Shown: positions 26,177 to 34,935 of the stretch, piece by piece
How positions within the stretch are numbered: the stretch's first letter is position 1
Layout: each line of letters begins with the position of its first letter
Origin: Nostoc sp. 'Peltigera membranacea cyanobiont' N6
Lineage (GTDB): Bacteria; Cyanobacteriota; Cyanobacteriia; Cyanobacteriales; Nostocaceae
Assembly: GCF_002949735.1 (NCBI RefSeq)
Contig: NZ_CP026681.1
Coordinates: 2,666,001 to 2,730,000, forward strand
DNA: 64,000 nt
Direction of reading: 5' to 3'
Notes under the pieces: generated by a model
Databases searched by the model: none
What the model saw: only the letters and a program-made list of their open reading frames with translations
What the model was told of the DNA's origin: nothing
Position numbers and translations under genes: made by a program

Positions 26177-26632
26177 CTATCGGATCTTGTTTGCCTTTAT
26201 GACTTTTTCTTGCGCGCTTCCAATCAATCCCCTTTTTTTGAGTACCCGTCTTAACCTATCGGGACTCATCTGTATGTTGCGTTCTGTTTTTAACTTCAGA
26301 GCTAACTGAGGGCTATTATATGTGCGTGGCTCTTTTCTTAAGCATTCTTCTAAAAATACTATGTCATCCTCTTTCCATTTTGGTTTTCCCCCTCGACCGG
26401 GTGATTCCCAAAGTCCTTCTAAACCGAGATTCTTCCATTGATGCAAGACTTTTCTCACTGTTTTCTCGTTCCAATCAAAGTGAGATGCTATTTTCTCCAC
26501 ATACCAGCCATGTGCATTTAGCCTGATTACTTCCGCTCTATCTTTGACTTTCTGTGGCACATCTTCTTTTCTCAGGTTTCGCAAAGTTCGGTCTTGCTCA
26601 TCAGTTAGAAATACTCTTAAACGAGCGCCCAT
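26177..26632 (-). CDS. IS630 transposase, N-terminal DNA-binding part
   Basis: About 151 residues with two helix-turn-helix segments (RAEVIRLNAHGWYVEKIASH and WNEKTVRKVLHQW) and the glycine/arginine-rich linker SPGRGGKPKW. The start at 26632 follows AAGGGTGG; a longer frame reaches to 26704 but begins in the terminal repeat. Near 26230 the coding strand contains CTC AAA AAA AGG GG; a -1 slip on A-AAA-AAG joins this frame to the catalytic one as LKKKGIDWKRARKSHKGKQ, the usual IS630 sequence at that place. Confidence 0.85.
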   Translation of the reverse strand: MGARLRVFLTDEQDRTLRNLRKEDVPQKVKDRAEVIRLNAHGWYVEKIASHFDWNEKTVRKVLHQWKNLGLEGLWESPGRGGKPKWKEDDIVFLEECLRKEPRTYNSPQLALKLKTERNIQMSPDRLRRVLKKRGLIGSAQEKVIKANKIR

Positions 26633-26752
26633 ATACAAACCACCCTTGTAGATGCATTCTCTGTATTTACATATCTTAACATAATTGACTTTTTTGACGC
26701 CCACTTACTTACACAAGTAGATGGTGTTAAAAACACTGTTGAGCAAAGCCTT

Positions 26753-27109
26753 ATGGGTGTCAAGTCAGCCATTGACAATACTCGAACTGAACTACGGGCT
26801 GCTGTTGATGATGCTAAAGGTCAAGCAATTGAACAGAGTGTTAAAGCCCTGCTGAACATCTTGGGCAAAGATAACCCTGATGGTTCTAAGAGTTTTAAAA
26901 GTACAAATTTTGATTTTGAACGCCTTGGTGATAATGTAATCGTTCGTGCCAAAAACGGCGAGGCTGTTCTCACTGATGGAGTTTTATCGCCTAACGTAAG
27001 TGAGCAACAGTTACAGGCACTTGATAAGGTTCAATCTGTTGTTAATATGCATCATCAAATTCAGCATAATTCTCAACAAGAATCACAATTTAGAAGTATG
27101 CACAGATAA
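26753..27109 (+). pseudogene. coiled-coil protein, 3' part, cut off by IS630
   Basis: The 3' remainder of the gene at 24688. The same frame is open back to the IS end at 26712 (TQVDGVKNTVEQSL). The tail GDNVIVRAKNGEAVLTDGVL resembles the small beta unit near the start of the protein (SEVFRVQNGRITNDLLG), suggesting an internal duplication at both ends of the coiled coil. Internal ATG 26753 could give a short product. Confidence 0.7.
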
Positions 27110-27154
27110 AGCAGGGGTGGCTCTTGACACTCTTGAGGTAGGGGTAGCGTAAAA

Positions 27155-28003
27155 ATGATACTAATCCTAATCATTGGTTTGTTGTTTGCACTGGGTGGAA
27201 TAATTTTTCTAGCTTGGCTGTTTGTATTATTTCCACCTTCAACGCCAAAGTCAAAGTATCGCTCCCAAGGTTTTAAGCAATCGCCATTACCAGCCAAGAG
27301 TACAAAATCGTCTGACATTTCACCTCAAAATTTTGTACGGCAAAGCCCAGCACCAACGCAAAAGACTCTCTTCGCTAAAAATTTTTTGAAGCCTGTACGA
27401 CGAAGCTCAGTACCAACGCAAAAGGCTTTCTTAACTAAAAATTTTTTGAAGCAATTACTACCAAGCCCAGCGCGAACACCAAGGGTTAGATTACCTAAAA
27501 ATCTTAAGAAACACTTGAATAATATTGAGTACGCTAGTCAAGTATTACTTGAGCTTCGTAGCATAACTCAATTAGCCAAATTGCCAATAGTAATCGCTAC
27601 ACTACGTAGGATATCACCTTACGTTTTTGAAGAGTTGGTACTTACTTGCTGCCTTGAACAGGGCTGGCAAATTCAACGTAACTTTCGGTACACTGGTGAC
27701 GGCGGGATAGATGGTCGAGTGTTGATTTTGGGAAAGCTTTATGTAATCCCGGTTAAACGTTACGCTGATTACATTAGCCCAGAACACATCAAAGATTTCC
27801 TGTCCTGTATTGAAAGTGAAAGAGCTAGTGGTGGATTCTTCGTTCATACTGGCATAACTGGACGGTTATCAAAACAGTTGATTCGTCGCTCCGACAAAAT
27901 AATCTTAGTGAGCGGTCAGAAACTGGTAAATTTTGTTTTAGGTAAGCAGTTGAAGATAATAGGGATAACAATACCAGTTAAGTCAGTGAACAGTTATCAG
28001 TGA
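27155..28003 (+). CDS. membrane-anchored Mrr-like restriction endonuclease domain protein
   Basis: A 282-residue protein. Residues 1-25 form a membrane helix (LILIIGLLFALGGIIFLAWL). Residues 50-110 contain three copies of a basic SPxPTQKxxxxKNFLK unit. The C-terminal domain (about 145-270) resembles the Mrr catalytic fold: FEELVLTCCLEQGW, GDGGIDGR (Asp of the D-QxK site) and IPVKRYADY. The usual glutamine before the lysine (QxK) is proline here (PVK), one base from a Gln codon, which may impair cleavage. The last codons come from a fold-back repeat that supplies the stop. Restriction or DNA processing during transfer are both possible. Confidence 0.62.
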   Translation: MILILIIGLLFALGGIIFLAWLFVLFPPSTPKSKYRSQGFKQSPLPAKSTKSSDISPQNFVRQSPAPTQKTLFAKNFLKPVRRSSVPTQKAFLTKNFLKQLLPSPARTPRVRLPKNLKKHLNNIEYASQVLLELRSITQLAKLPIVIATLRRISPYVFEELVLTCCLEQGWQIQRNFRYTGDGGIDGRVLILGKLYVIPVKRYADYISPEHIKDFLSCIESERASGGFFVHTGITGRLSKQLIRRSDKIILVSGQKLVNFVLGKQLKIIGITIPVKSVNSYQ

Positions 28004-28112
28004 AGAGTTATCAATTATCAAGTATCAGGTATTCCCATCAATTCATTGATGGGTTAGTTGTTCACTATTCACTGATAACTGAGAACTGTTCACTGATAAC
28101 TGATAACTGATA
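27985..28112. repeat. TTATCAGT-type fold-back repeat between convergent genes
   Basis: Multiple copies of GTTATCAGT and ACTGATAACTG around CATCAATTCATTGATG make a large hairpin. It spans the ends of the Mrr-like gene and the relaxase gene, provides the stop of the former, and could act as a bidirectional terminator. Related to 2030-2098. Confidence 0.8.
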
Positions 28113-28114
28113 AG

Positions 28115-31100
28115 TTAGCGCCGGAACCGTAGATGCTCCTCGTTGTCATCTGGCGATGGCGAGTTGATTCCCAATCTTTTCATAATCGATGGTTTGTCAT
28201 CTCTAATCAGTTGCCTAACGATGTCTATTTTCTGCTCAAAACTCAAAGTTTTGGCATCAGTTGTAACATTCGTAAATAACTCGCTGACTTTTGCTCCTGT
28301 TACCTTTTCACCTTTGACATATTTTCCTACTTCCATAACTAAAGCAGCCAATCTTTCAATATCTAAACCCGGAATTATTTGTTGAATGTGCAATTTAACT
28401 GACTCTATTAATAACTCAGTTTCTACTTCTATTGAGAGGGATTGAACATTTCCTTGAGAATGATTTTGATGATCTCCCAATTTTTCAGTCAAGTCAAGCA
28501 TCTTTTGTAGAGCATTAGTAAATTCGGTATAAGTTTGAGATTGGCTCACCACTAGCAATTTTGTTAGTTTTGAGAGCGCTGATACAGTCTCATGATTTGC
28601 TACAGTTTCTTGAGCAACGTAGTCAGAAATAGCATTAAGAGCTAAGTGTTCTGAGGTTTGAGTTTTTCGGGTCAAATACCCTACTAATTCATCGTCTAAT
28701 AGTTGCTTAAACTGCTTGAATGTGGTGTTGACTGCTTTTAGCTGCTGACTGAATTGAGAGAGTTGTTTTATTAGTTGTGGCAACGGTTCAGTGAGTGCAG
28801 AATCAACAGCCGAATATTCAATATTTTCAGCAATTGTATCTATAATTCTTTGCGAAGAAAGTCGTTGTTCAATTTGAGTGATTGCTGTTTCTAAGTCTTC
28901 AAATTTAGTTCTTGTTCCTTTTATCTGTTGGGAGGTTTTAGAGAGTTGTTTTATTAGTTGCGGCAATGTTTCAGTGAGGGCAGACTCAACAGCCGAGTAT
29001 TCAATATTTTCAGCAATCGTATCTATAGTTCTTTGCGAAGAAAGTCGTTGTTCAATTTGATTAATAGCTGTTTGTAAGCCGTCGAATCTGGTTTTTCCTC
29101 CTTTTATCTGCTGGTAAGTTTGAGAAAACTGTTCTATTAGTTGCGGTAAAGTTTCAGTGAGGGCAGACTCAACAGCCGAGTATTCAATATTTTCAGCAAT
29201 TGTATCTATAATTCTTTGTGAAGAAAGTCGTTGTTCAATTTGAGTGATTGCTGTTTGTAAGCCGTCGAATCTGGTTTTTCCTCCTTTTATCTGCTGGTAA
29301 GTTTGAGAAAACTGTTCTATTAGTTGCGGTAAAGTTTCAGTGAGGGCAGACTCAACAGCCGAGTATTCAATATTTTCAGCAATTGTATCTATAATTCTTT
29401 GTGAAGAAAGTCGTTGTTCAATTTGAGTGATTGCTGTTTGTAAGCCGTCGAGTCTGGTTTTTCCTGCTTTTATTTGCTGGTAAGTTTGAGAAAACTGTTC
29501 TATTAGTTGCGGTAACGTTTCAGTGAGGGTAGACTCAACAGCCGAGTATTCGATACTTTCAGCAATTGTATTTACAGTTTTTTGTAATGAAAAGCATTGT
29601 GATGAACGCTCAATTTCCGTACATAGTTGGTCAAATGTGAGTTTTTCATCTGATAGCTGCTGGTGATATTGAGAGAGTTGTTCTATTAGTTGCGGCAATG
29701 TTTCACTGAGGGCAGACTCAACAGCCGAGTATTCAATATTTTCAGCAATTGTATCTATAATTCTTTGCGAAGAAAGTCGTTGTTCAATTTGAGTAATAGC
29801 TGTTTGTAAGTCTTCAAATTTAGTTGTTGTTCCTTTTAGCTGCTGGTAAGTTTGAGAAAACTGTTGTATTAGTTGCGGTAAACTTTCAGTGAGGGTAGAC
29901 TCAACAGCCGAGTATTTGATACTTTCAGCAATTGTATCTATAATTCTTTGCGGAGGAAGTTGTTGTTGAATTTGAGTAATAGCTGTTTGTAAGTCTTCAA
30001 ATTTAGTTGTTGTTCCTTTTAGCTGCTGGTAAGTTTGAGAAAACTCTTGTATTAGTTGCGGTAATGTTTCAGCAAGGGTAGATTCAATTAATGACTGCTC
30101 AATATTTTCAGCTATTGCCCAAACAGTTTTTTGTGAACTTGAAAGTTCTGACTGTTGAGCAATAGCTGTTCTGTGAGCTAATTGCTGACTGCCTTTATCG
30201 AGTTGCTCTCTTCTTTGTGGCAACAAAGTTGTTAGGGTGGACTCAACTACTGACTGTGAAATCAAGTCAGAGATTACATCCACTGTTCTTTTTGATGAAA
30301 TTTGTTGCTCAATTGAAGCAATTACTGCTCCAAAGTCATCTAATGTGGTTCTGGCTCCTAAGAGGTGCTGCTGATACCCGTACAGTTGTTTTGTTAATTG
30401 TGGTAACGTTTCAACCAAGGCATCATCAACTACTGACTGTTGAATATTCTCAGTAATTGCGTTTAGGAGTTGTTCGGTAGTTGGTCGTTTGGCGTTTCCA
30501 TTTTGTTCAAAACTGACATCACTTGCTGCGCCGTCAATAATTGCTGAATCTTCTGGGTTAACTTGTCTTGAGAAGTTCGTTGCTCGTTGACCTCGAAGCC
30601 AATCATCTGTAGAGCTTGGGTTAATTCTTGCACTAACGGCTCCAAGGAGGAGGACTTCTTGGCATTCAATGTCTCGGCTAACTGCTGCAAGAAGCTCGAC
30701 TGACTCGCGTTCATTTCGATTAGGTTCTGGGCTTGCCTCGTTTCTAAGAAATCGATTTTCTGGGTCAATTGCTCTATCTTCTCGGTTAGCAACTGTATCT
30801 GTGTTGGGTTGTTGTCGTTGCTTAAAGTCATGGGTTTGTACCTGTGGTTTATTTTGTATAGAACGTTGTTCTGGTGTCAGATGAGGCGGTGGTGGAAAAG
30901 CCGCACTCAAGAAGCGTTGATTCTGCTGTTGCCAGTCTCTTAAAGGCTTTGCTTCATGGCTCAATTTCTCGTAAGCCAGTGGACCACTTGCGGCTATGAA
31001 ATCATCAACACCTTTAGAAGGCCCTGGCAAGCTGACGACCTTGACCCTAGATCCAGATGACTGTAACAATCTTCCAGTTACGGAAATATCTCGTTCGATA

Positions 31101-34100
31101 TGGAGTTTTGTTTCGGGCTTGGTTTCGTAGTCAAAGCAGAATTTGATTTCTCTATTAGGTGTGGCGAAAACCGCTAATTCCTCATGCAGGTAAGACTTAC
31201 CGATTTTTTTACCAAACTCATCTTTGGGAGTTCGGTATCCCGCCGAAATCCCAGGTAGCCCAATGGCAGCATGACCCTGACTCAACAGACTGGCCGCTTT
31301 TTTCGCGCCTTCTGCTAGAGCACACGGGATATTATGTTTCCAGACACAGTACCAAAATCCTGATTGGCGATCTTCTTGTGTAGGATTAATTTTGTGTTTG
31401 GAGTAGATGCGTTCGGCAATATCTTCAGGGACATTGAGCAAGAATATACTTAATTCAACCTTTGGGGGATGCTCATATTTAATAAATTTCCCTTGAATTA
31501 CCTGGTTCTGCTCATCTTTTTTGGGTCTAGGTGTGTTCGGCTTGTAACATCCCCATCTTTTAATTGCAGGTTTTGCACCTGGTGTTAAATCAGCAAATGA
31601 ACGCGCATCAACTCCAGCATCACACCACCACCCGCCAGCATCAAGATGCGAATATGCCCTTATAAAACCATCTGTTAGCCGTCCTGTATTTGTTCGATTC
31701 AGTTTTTCGCTGACCATGAGCCGTTCCCAGGCTTCATGCTCACCACCTGCATAGTTAAACTGAAGACTCTCAAAGTTCAACGCTGCAATTCCTGGGTGAA
31801 TGGCACTTGATTCAAACTCTTGCCAGTGTTTTGGTTCAATAAAATTAGGTATTTTTTCAGTCTGATTGGGTGTCCAGAATGGTTCTGTGGGGACAGGAGA
31901 TTTCAGTACTGGCTTAGAGAAAACCGATTCAAGAGTATTATAATTTGGTGTCTCTTTCAAGACGGGCAAGACTTTCGGTACTTTTATTGATGAATCATGG
32001 CTTGTTGTCCGGCTAGATGCGACTGATTTCACAATTGGGCCGACAAAAGGAGTAGATACTGTCGTCTCTAGTTTTAGTACTGGCTTCTCAAAAGGGGCAC
32101 TTATATTTATAGTTATTGCTTGGTGCTGCTCAATCGTCGATTTCTGAATTTGTTTTCGTAGTAATTCCAAAGCATTCTCTTTGGCTTTCGACTGTTGCGC
32201 CAACTCTACCAATCGCGTTGGATCTTCGGTGTAAATTTTTAATTCATGCCTTGCACGGCTGGCAGCAACATAAAAACTTTCCTGTCCAATAGTGAAATCT
32301 GCCGAAATTAACACCCGATCCGCAGTTTTCCCCTGGCTACTATATGTTGTACTCACAAGGGCATAGTCTAAGTTTTGCGCCTGTGCCAAACTAATGCATT
32401 CAGTACGCTCATCAGCATATTTAATCTGGACTATGTTCAGGTCGATCCCTGTTACAGTAAACTCCTGTCCGTTACGTCGTCCCAATTGCCGATCGTTTTT
32501 CTTCCATTGTAGGCGATCGCCCACGGCAATTTCAATCTGGTGACTCTGGTAAACCGCTTTCTCAAAAGCCGTGTCTACATCCATTACCTGACCATTATCA
32601 CCAATTAGGGTCAACTTGTCAGTAGTTCGACCAACCACTTCATACAGTTTGCCTTTCTCCAGCCCCCGACGTTTGTAATCCCGTGTGGGCATGATCGCAT
32701 CACCAATTTCAAAGTTATGGGCAAACCGCATCTGTACTTTTGTCAGATTTTTGGTTTGCAATTGGGTGATGGTTGCAGTTTCTCCCAAAGTTCCTTCACC
32801 CTTGAGCTTGTCTCGAATCGCTTGGGTAAGAGCAAGTCTTTCTGTATTTGTTCCAGCTAACACAAGAGTTTTGAGTCGCTGCTCTGGTGTCCCTACTATA
32901 TAATCATTGGCGATCTGCTCTATTTTGGAAAAACTATCTACTTGAAGTATGGAACCGTTGGCTTCTAGTCGTTCAAATCCTGCTTCTATTCTGCCATCAG
33001 CGATTAAATCTACTGCTAATTTTAATTGAGGGTCTTTTTGGCGCAACGATTCATTGAGGTGTGCGGTTTTAATTCCCGCCTGTTGCAAGGATTTGAAGGG
33101 ATTACCTGCTGATACTGCTGACAACTGCCGAGTGTCACCTACTAAAATCACCCTAGCAAGTTCAAGGGTTGCCCGTTGTAGAAGTGCATGAGCATCTTTA
33201 GCACTGAGCAAAGAAGCTTCATCCACAATCCAGATTTGATTTGGTTCAAGTTCTGTGGCTGGTTCAGTAACCAAAAGCCTAGCCACAGTTTCAGACTGAA
33301 TTTCTAACTCTTCACTCAAAACCTTAGCAGCAGAGGAACTGGGGGCGAAGCCTTTGATAATATATCCGGCAGAAAAAGCGATCGCCTTCAACTCTTTGAG
33401 GGCAAAAGTCTTGCCAGCGCCAGCTACCCCCTGCCATGCAATGAACTGGTCAGATGTTGTTGCAGCTAATTCTACTGCTTGGCGCTGTCCGGTATTTAGT
33501 AAGGTGTTCTCTAAGTGGCTTTCGACTACTTCTCTTTGGGAAATGGAGCAAAATTTATATTGACCCTGCTGCATCAAGTCAATCGTCGCCAATTCCCGCC
33601 GCACTGCTGTCATCGTCGTAAATTGGTGAGTCAACCCTGGCAAACCGATTAACTCCTGATGTTCTCTAATCAGGGGTGCAATCGCTGTTACATCCGTAGC
33701 TAAACGTGATTCTAGGATGAATTTTTCTAAATCCTCTTGTTTAAAGGCGACATTTCTCTCACTGCAATGTGCGATCGCATCATCTAACGCATCAATCAGA
33801 CTTTTTTGCTCAACCACAAGAGGAGCCTGTTCTTTTCTTGGTTCTCCTGGCTTGACAAACGTGATACCTAACGCCGCAGCTTCTGACTTCCACAATGCAA
33901 CTAATTCTGATTCTGGTAGTTTCTGCTTGCGCTGGCGGGTATCATCCCAAATTTTTTCACGTTCGGCCCAAGTCGAATTAGCACCAGATGAGGCGATGAT
34001 TTGCTGTCGCCGCTTAGAAAATGCCTCTAAATCCTCGAATTTAAAGCCTTTTATATCAAACTGCCCATGTAAACGAAGCTCTATCTCGTAGCCAAGCTTC

Positions 34101-34705
34101 TGCACCTCACGCGCCAGAGAGCTTTGGTATGCCATCCCCAAGAATTTCTTATTGGCGAATATCTCGTTATTACCCAAACTTAACCACCTACCATCTGGAG
34201 TTTGGGTCATGTTCATCAGCAAACAATGGGTGTGCAGATGTGGGTCTAAATCCCGACTTTCGATGTGATCGAACTGCGCGACGACCAAGTTACCAGTTTT
34301 AACTCTATGTCTGCCGCTATTATCTGTCACTCTGGTATAGGCATAACGCTGCTCTATTAGCTCCAAGGTTTCTTTTAGCGCCTGATGATGGGCATCGATT
34401 AACCGTGTATCCCCACCCACCAATGCCATCAAGCTCACACTTTTGGGCGCAGAAAATGTACAGTCTAATGCGGCTCTGCGTTCTCCTTTCCCCTTTTCTT
34501 TGACTACTCTGGCATTCAATACCTCACGACCATCAGGCGTAAGCCCCTCAATGATATTTTTAAAAGCGTCTTCGTCATCGACTGCCCCTGACAACCCCAA
34601 CTTTTTAGCACCTTGACCATTCCAAAGCGACTTTCCTTGGTGATAGTAATTCTTGATGAAGTAGTTCACCGCCATCTCACTTGAGACGTTAGCCGCTGTT
34701 AGCAT
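28115..34705 (-). CDS. MobF-type relaxase/helicase with DUF3854 module and repeat tail
   Basis: A 2196-residue protein. The N-terminal TrwC/TraI relaxase shows a tyrosine pair (Y20/Y21, NYFIKNYYHQ) and the metal site DPHLHTH (His156/158/160). A RecD-like helicase follows with P-loop GVAGAGKT near residue 430, VDEASLLS, VGDTRQLSAVSAG and YSSQGKTADRV. Residues about 970-1230 repeat the module of the replication protein at 2316 (SAIHPGIAALNF, GRLTDGFIRAYSHL, AEGAKKAASLL, FCFDYET, LPGPSKGVDDF). From about 1410 to 2010 lie roughly ten 61-residue helical repeats, then a short tail. GAGGTGAG before the ATG supports the start. It nicks and unwinds plasmid DNA for transfer; the DUF3854 fusion is unusual compared with classical TraI/TrwC. 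Confidence 0.85.
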   Translation of the reverse strand: MLTAANVSSEMAVNYFIKNYYHQGKSLWNGQGAKKLGLSGAVDDEDAFKNIIEGLTPDGREVLNARVVKEKGKGERRAALDCTFSAPKSVSLMALVGGDTRLIDAHHQALKETLELIEQRYAYTRVTDNSGRHRVKTGNLVVAQFDHIESRDLDPHLHTHCLLMNMTQTPDGRWLSLGNNEIFANKKFLGMAYQSSLAREVQKLGYEIELRLHGQFDIKGFKFEDLEAFSKRRQQIIASSGANSTWAEREKIWDDTRQRKQKLPESELVALWKSEAAALGITFVKPGEPRKEQAPLVVEQKSLIDALDDAIAHCSERNVAFKQEDLEKFILESRLATDVTAIAPLIREHQELIGLPGLTHQFTTMTAVRRELATIDLMQQGQYKFCSISQREVVESHLENTLLNTGQRQAVELAATTSDQFIAWQGVAGAGKTFALKELKAIAFSAGYIIKGFAPSSSAAKVLSEELEIQSETVARLLVTEPATELEPNQIWIVDEASLLSAKDAHALLQRATLELARVILVGDTRQLSAVSAGNPFKSLQQAGIKTAHLNESLRQKDPQLKLAVDLIADGRIEAGFERLEANGSILQVDSFSKIEQIANDYIVGTPEQRLKTLVLAGTNTERLALTQAIRDKLKGEGTLGETATITQLQTKNLTKVQMRFAHNFEIGDAIMPTRDYKRRGLEKGKLYEVVGRTTDKLTLIGDNGQVMDVDTAFEKAVYQSHQIEIAVGDRLQWKKNDRQLGRRNGQEFTVTGIDLNIVQIKYADERTECISLAQAQNLDYALVSTTYSSQGKTADRVLISADFTIGQESFYVAASRARHELKIYTEDPTRLVELAQQSKAKENALELLRKQIQKSTIEQHQAITINISAPFEKPVLKLETTVSTPFVGPIVKSVASSRTTSHDSSIKVPKVLPVLKETPNYNTLESVFSKPVLKSPVPTEPFWTPNQTEKIPNFIEPKHWQEFESSAIHPGIAALNFESLQFNYAGGEHEAWERLMVSEKLNRTNTGRLTDGFIRAYSHLDAGGWWCDAGVDARSFADLTPGAKPAIKRWGCYKPNTPRPKKDEQNQVIQGKFIKYEHPPKVELSIFLLNVPEDIAERIYSKHKINPTQEDRQSGFWYCVWKHNIPCALAEGAKKAASLLSQGHAAIGLPGISAGYRTPKDEFGKKIGKSYLHEELAVFATPNREIKFCFDYETKPETKLHIERDISVTGRLLQSSGSRVKVVSLPGPSKGVDDFIAASGPLAYEKLSHEAKPLRDWQQQNQRFLSAAFPPPPHLTPEQRSIQNKPQVQTHDFKQRQQPNTDTVANREDRAIDPENRFLRNEASPEPNRNERESVELLAAVSRDIECQEVLLLGAVSARINPSSTDDWLRGQRATNFSRQVNPEDSAIIDGAASDVSFEQNGNAKRPTTEQLLNAITENIQQSVVDDALVETLPQLTKQLYGYQQHLLGARTTLDDFGAVIASIEQQISSKRTVDVISDLISQSVVESTLTTLLPQRREQLDKGSQQLAHRTAIAQQSELSSSQKTVWAIAENIEQSLIESTLAETLPQLIQEFSQTYQQLKGTTTKFEDLQTAITQIQQQLPPQRIIDTIAESIKYSAVESTLTESLPQLIQQFSQTYQQLKGTTTKFEDLQTAITQIEQRLSSQRIIDTIAENIEYSAVESALSETLPQLIEQLSQYHQQLSDEKLTFDQLCTEIERSSQCFSLQKTVNTIAESIEYSAVESTLTETLPQLIEQFSQTYQQIKAGKTRLDGLQTAITQIEQRLSSQRIIDTIAENIEYSAVESALTETLPQLIEQFSQTYQQIKGGKTRFDGLQTAITQIEQRLSSQRIIDTIAENIEYSAVESALTETLPQLIEQFSQTYQQIKGGKTRFDGLQTAINQIEQRLSSQRTIDTIAENIEYSAVESALTETLPQLIKQLSKTSQQIKGTRTKFEDLETAITQIEQRLSSQRIIDTIAENIEYSAVDSALTEPLPQLIKQLSQFSQQLKAVNTTFKQFKQLLDDELVGYLTRKTQTSEHLALNAISDYVAQETVANHETVSALSKLTKLLVVSQSQTYTEFTNALQKMLDLTEKLGDHQNHSQGNVQSLSIEVETELLIESVKLHIQQIIPGLDIERLAALVMEVGKYVKGEKVTGAKVSELFTNVTTDAKTLSFEQKIDIVRQLIRDDKPSIMKRLGINSPSPDDNEEHLRFRR
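28690..30470 (-). repeat. 183-bp tandem repeats encoding 61-residue units
   Basis: About ten head-to-tail units within the relaxase gene, each coding DTIAENIEYSAVESALTETL then PQLIEQFSQTYQQIKGG and ITQIEQRLSSQR. Units around 29080-29460 are nearly identical at the DNA level, while the outer units are diverged, a pattern of recent expansion in the middle of the array. Confidence 0.9.
30463..30831 (-). CDS. possible overlapping gene inside the relaxase gene (coiled coil)
   Basis: A 122-codon frame on the same strand as the relaxase but in another phase. It reads IQLLTEKIEQLTQKIDFLET, LQQLAETLNAKKSSSLEPLV and QELTQALQMIGFEVNEQRTS, a regular coiled-coil pattern, while the relaxase frame over the same bases is low-complexity linker. 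No strong ribosome site is seen before its ATG. It may be an overprinted gene or a former separate gene swallowed by the relaxase. Confidence 0.35.
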   Translation of the reverse strand: MTLSNDNNPTQIQLLTEKIEQLTQKIDFLETRQAQNLIEMNASQSSFLQQLAETLNAKKSSSLEPLVQELTQALQMIGFEVNEQRTSQDKLTQKIQQLLTAQQVMSVLNKMETPNDQLPNNS

Positions 34706-34935
34706 GGCTCACCTCTGTTATGGGGTTTACAAAAGTTAATCCTTGTTCTATTCCATCTGTTAGTGCGGCCTACTCTCGTCAAGAAATTCTGATTATTTTC
34801 TCTGTTGGCAAGATAATCACCCTTGCAATAAGTATTGAAGTCAAAATCAATCCCCGTCATCAAACTTCGTAGTGCTTGATGACGAATGAAAATTTTTTCG
34901 TGAGACTTTGACCAAAACAAAATTTTATTTCCCAA
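34699..34935 (-). CDS. doubtful small ORF upstream of the relaxase
   Basis: A 78-codon frame (IKNKILFW-like start, then FIRHQALRSLMTGIDFDFNT) that overlaps the relaxase start by seven bases. Spacing would allow coupling, but no homology or motif is recognised, and the ribosome site of the relaxase lies inside it. Listed only as a possibility. Confidence 0.2.
   Translation of the reverse strand: MGNKILFWSKSHEKIFIRHQALRSLMTGIDFDFNTYCKGDYLANRENNQNFLTRVGRTNRWNRTRINFCKPHNRGEPC

Larger units (their letters stand above)
25538..26709 (-). mobile_element. complete IS630-family insertion sequence, about 1172 bp
   Basis: The ends read AGTAGGTGGGTGCCAAAA (left) and, reverse-complemented on the right, AGTAAGTGGGCGTCAAAA, an imperfect inverted repeat. 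TA dinucleotides at 25536-25537 and 26710-26711 are the duplicated target. The element carries one transposase gene in two overlapping frames. It interrupts a coiled-coil gene and its removal restores that gene. Confidence 0.9.

Noticed and set aside
28690..30470. Regular 183-bp DNA repeats as CRISPR or non-coding satellite
   Set aside because: Unit length is a multiple of three and an unbroken protein frame with conserved residues runs through them.
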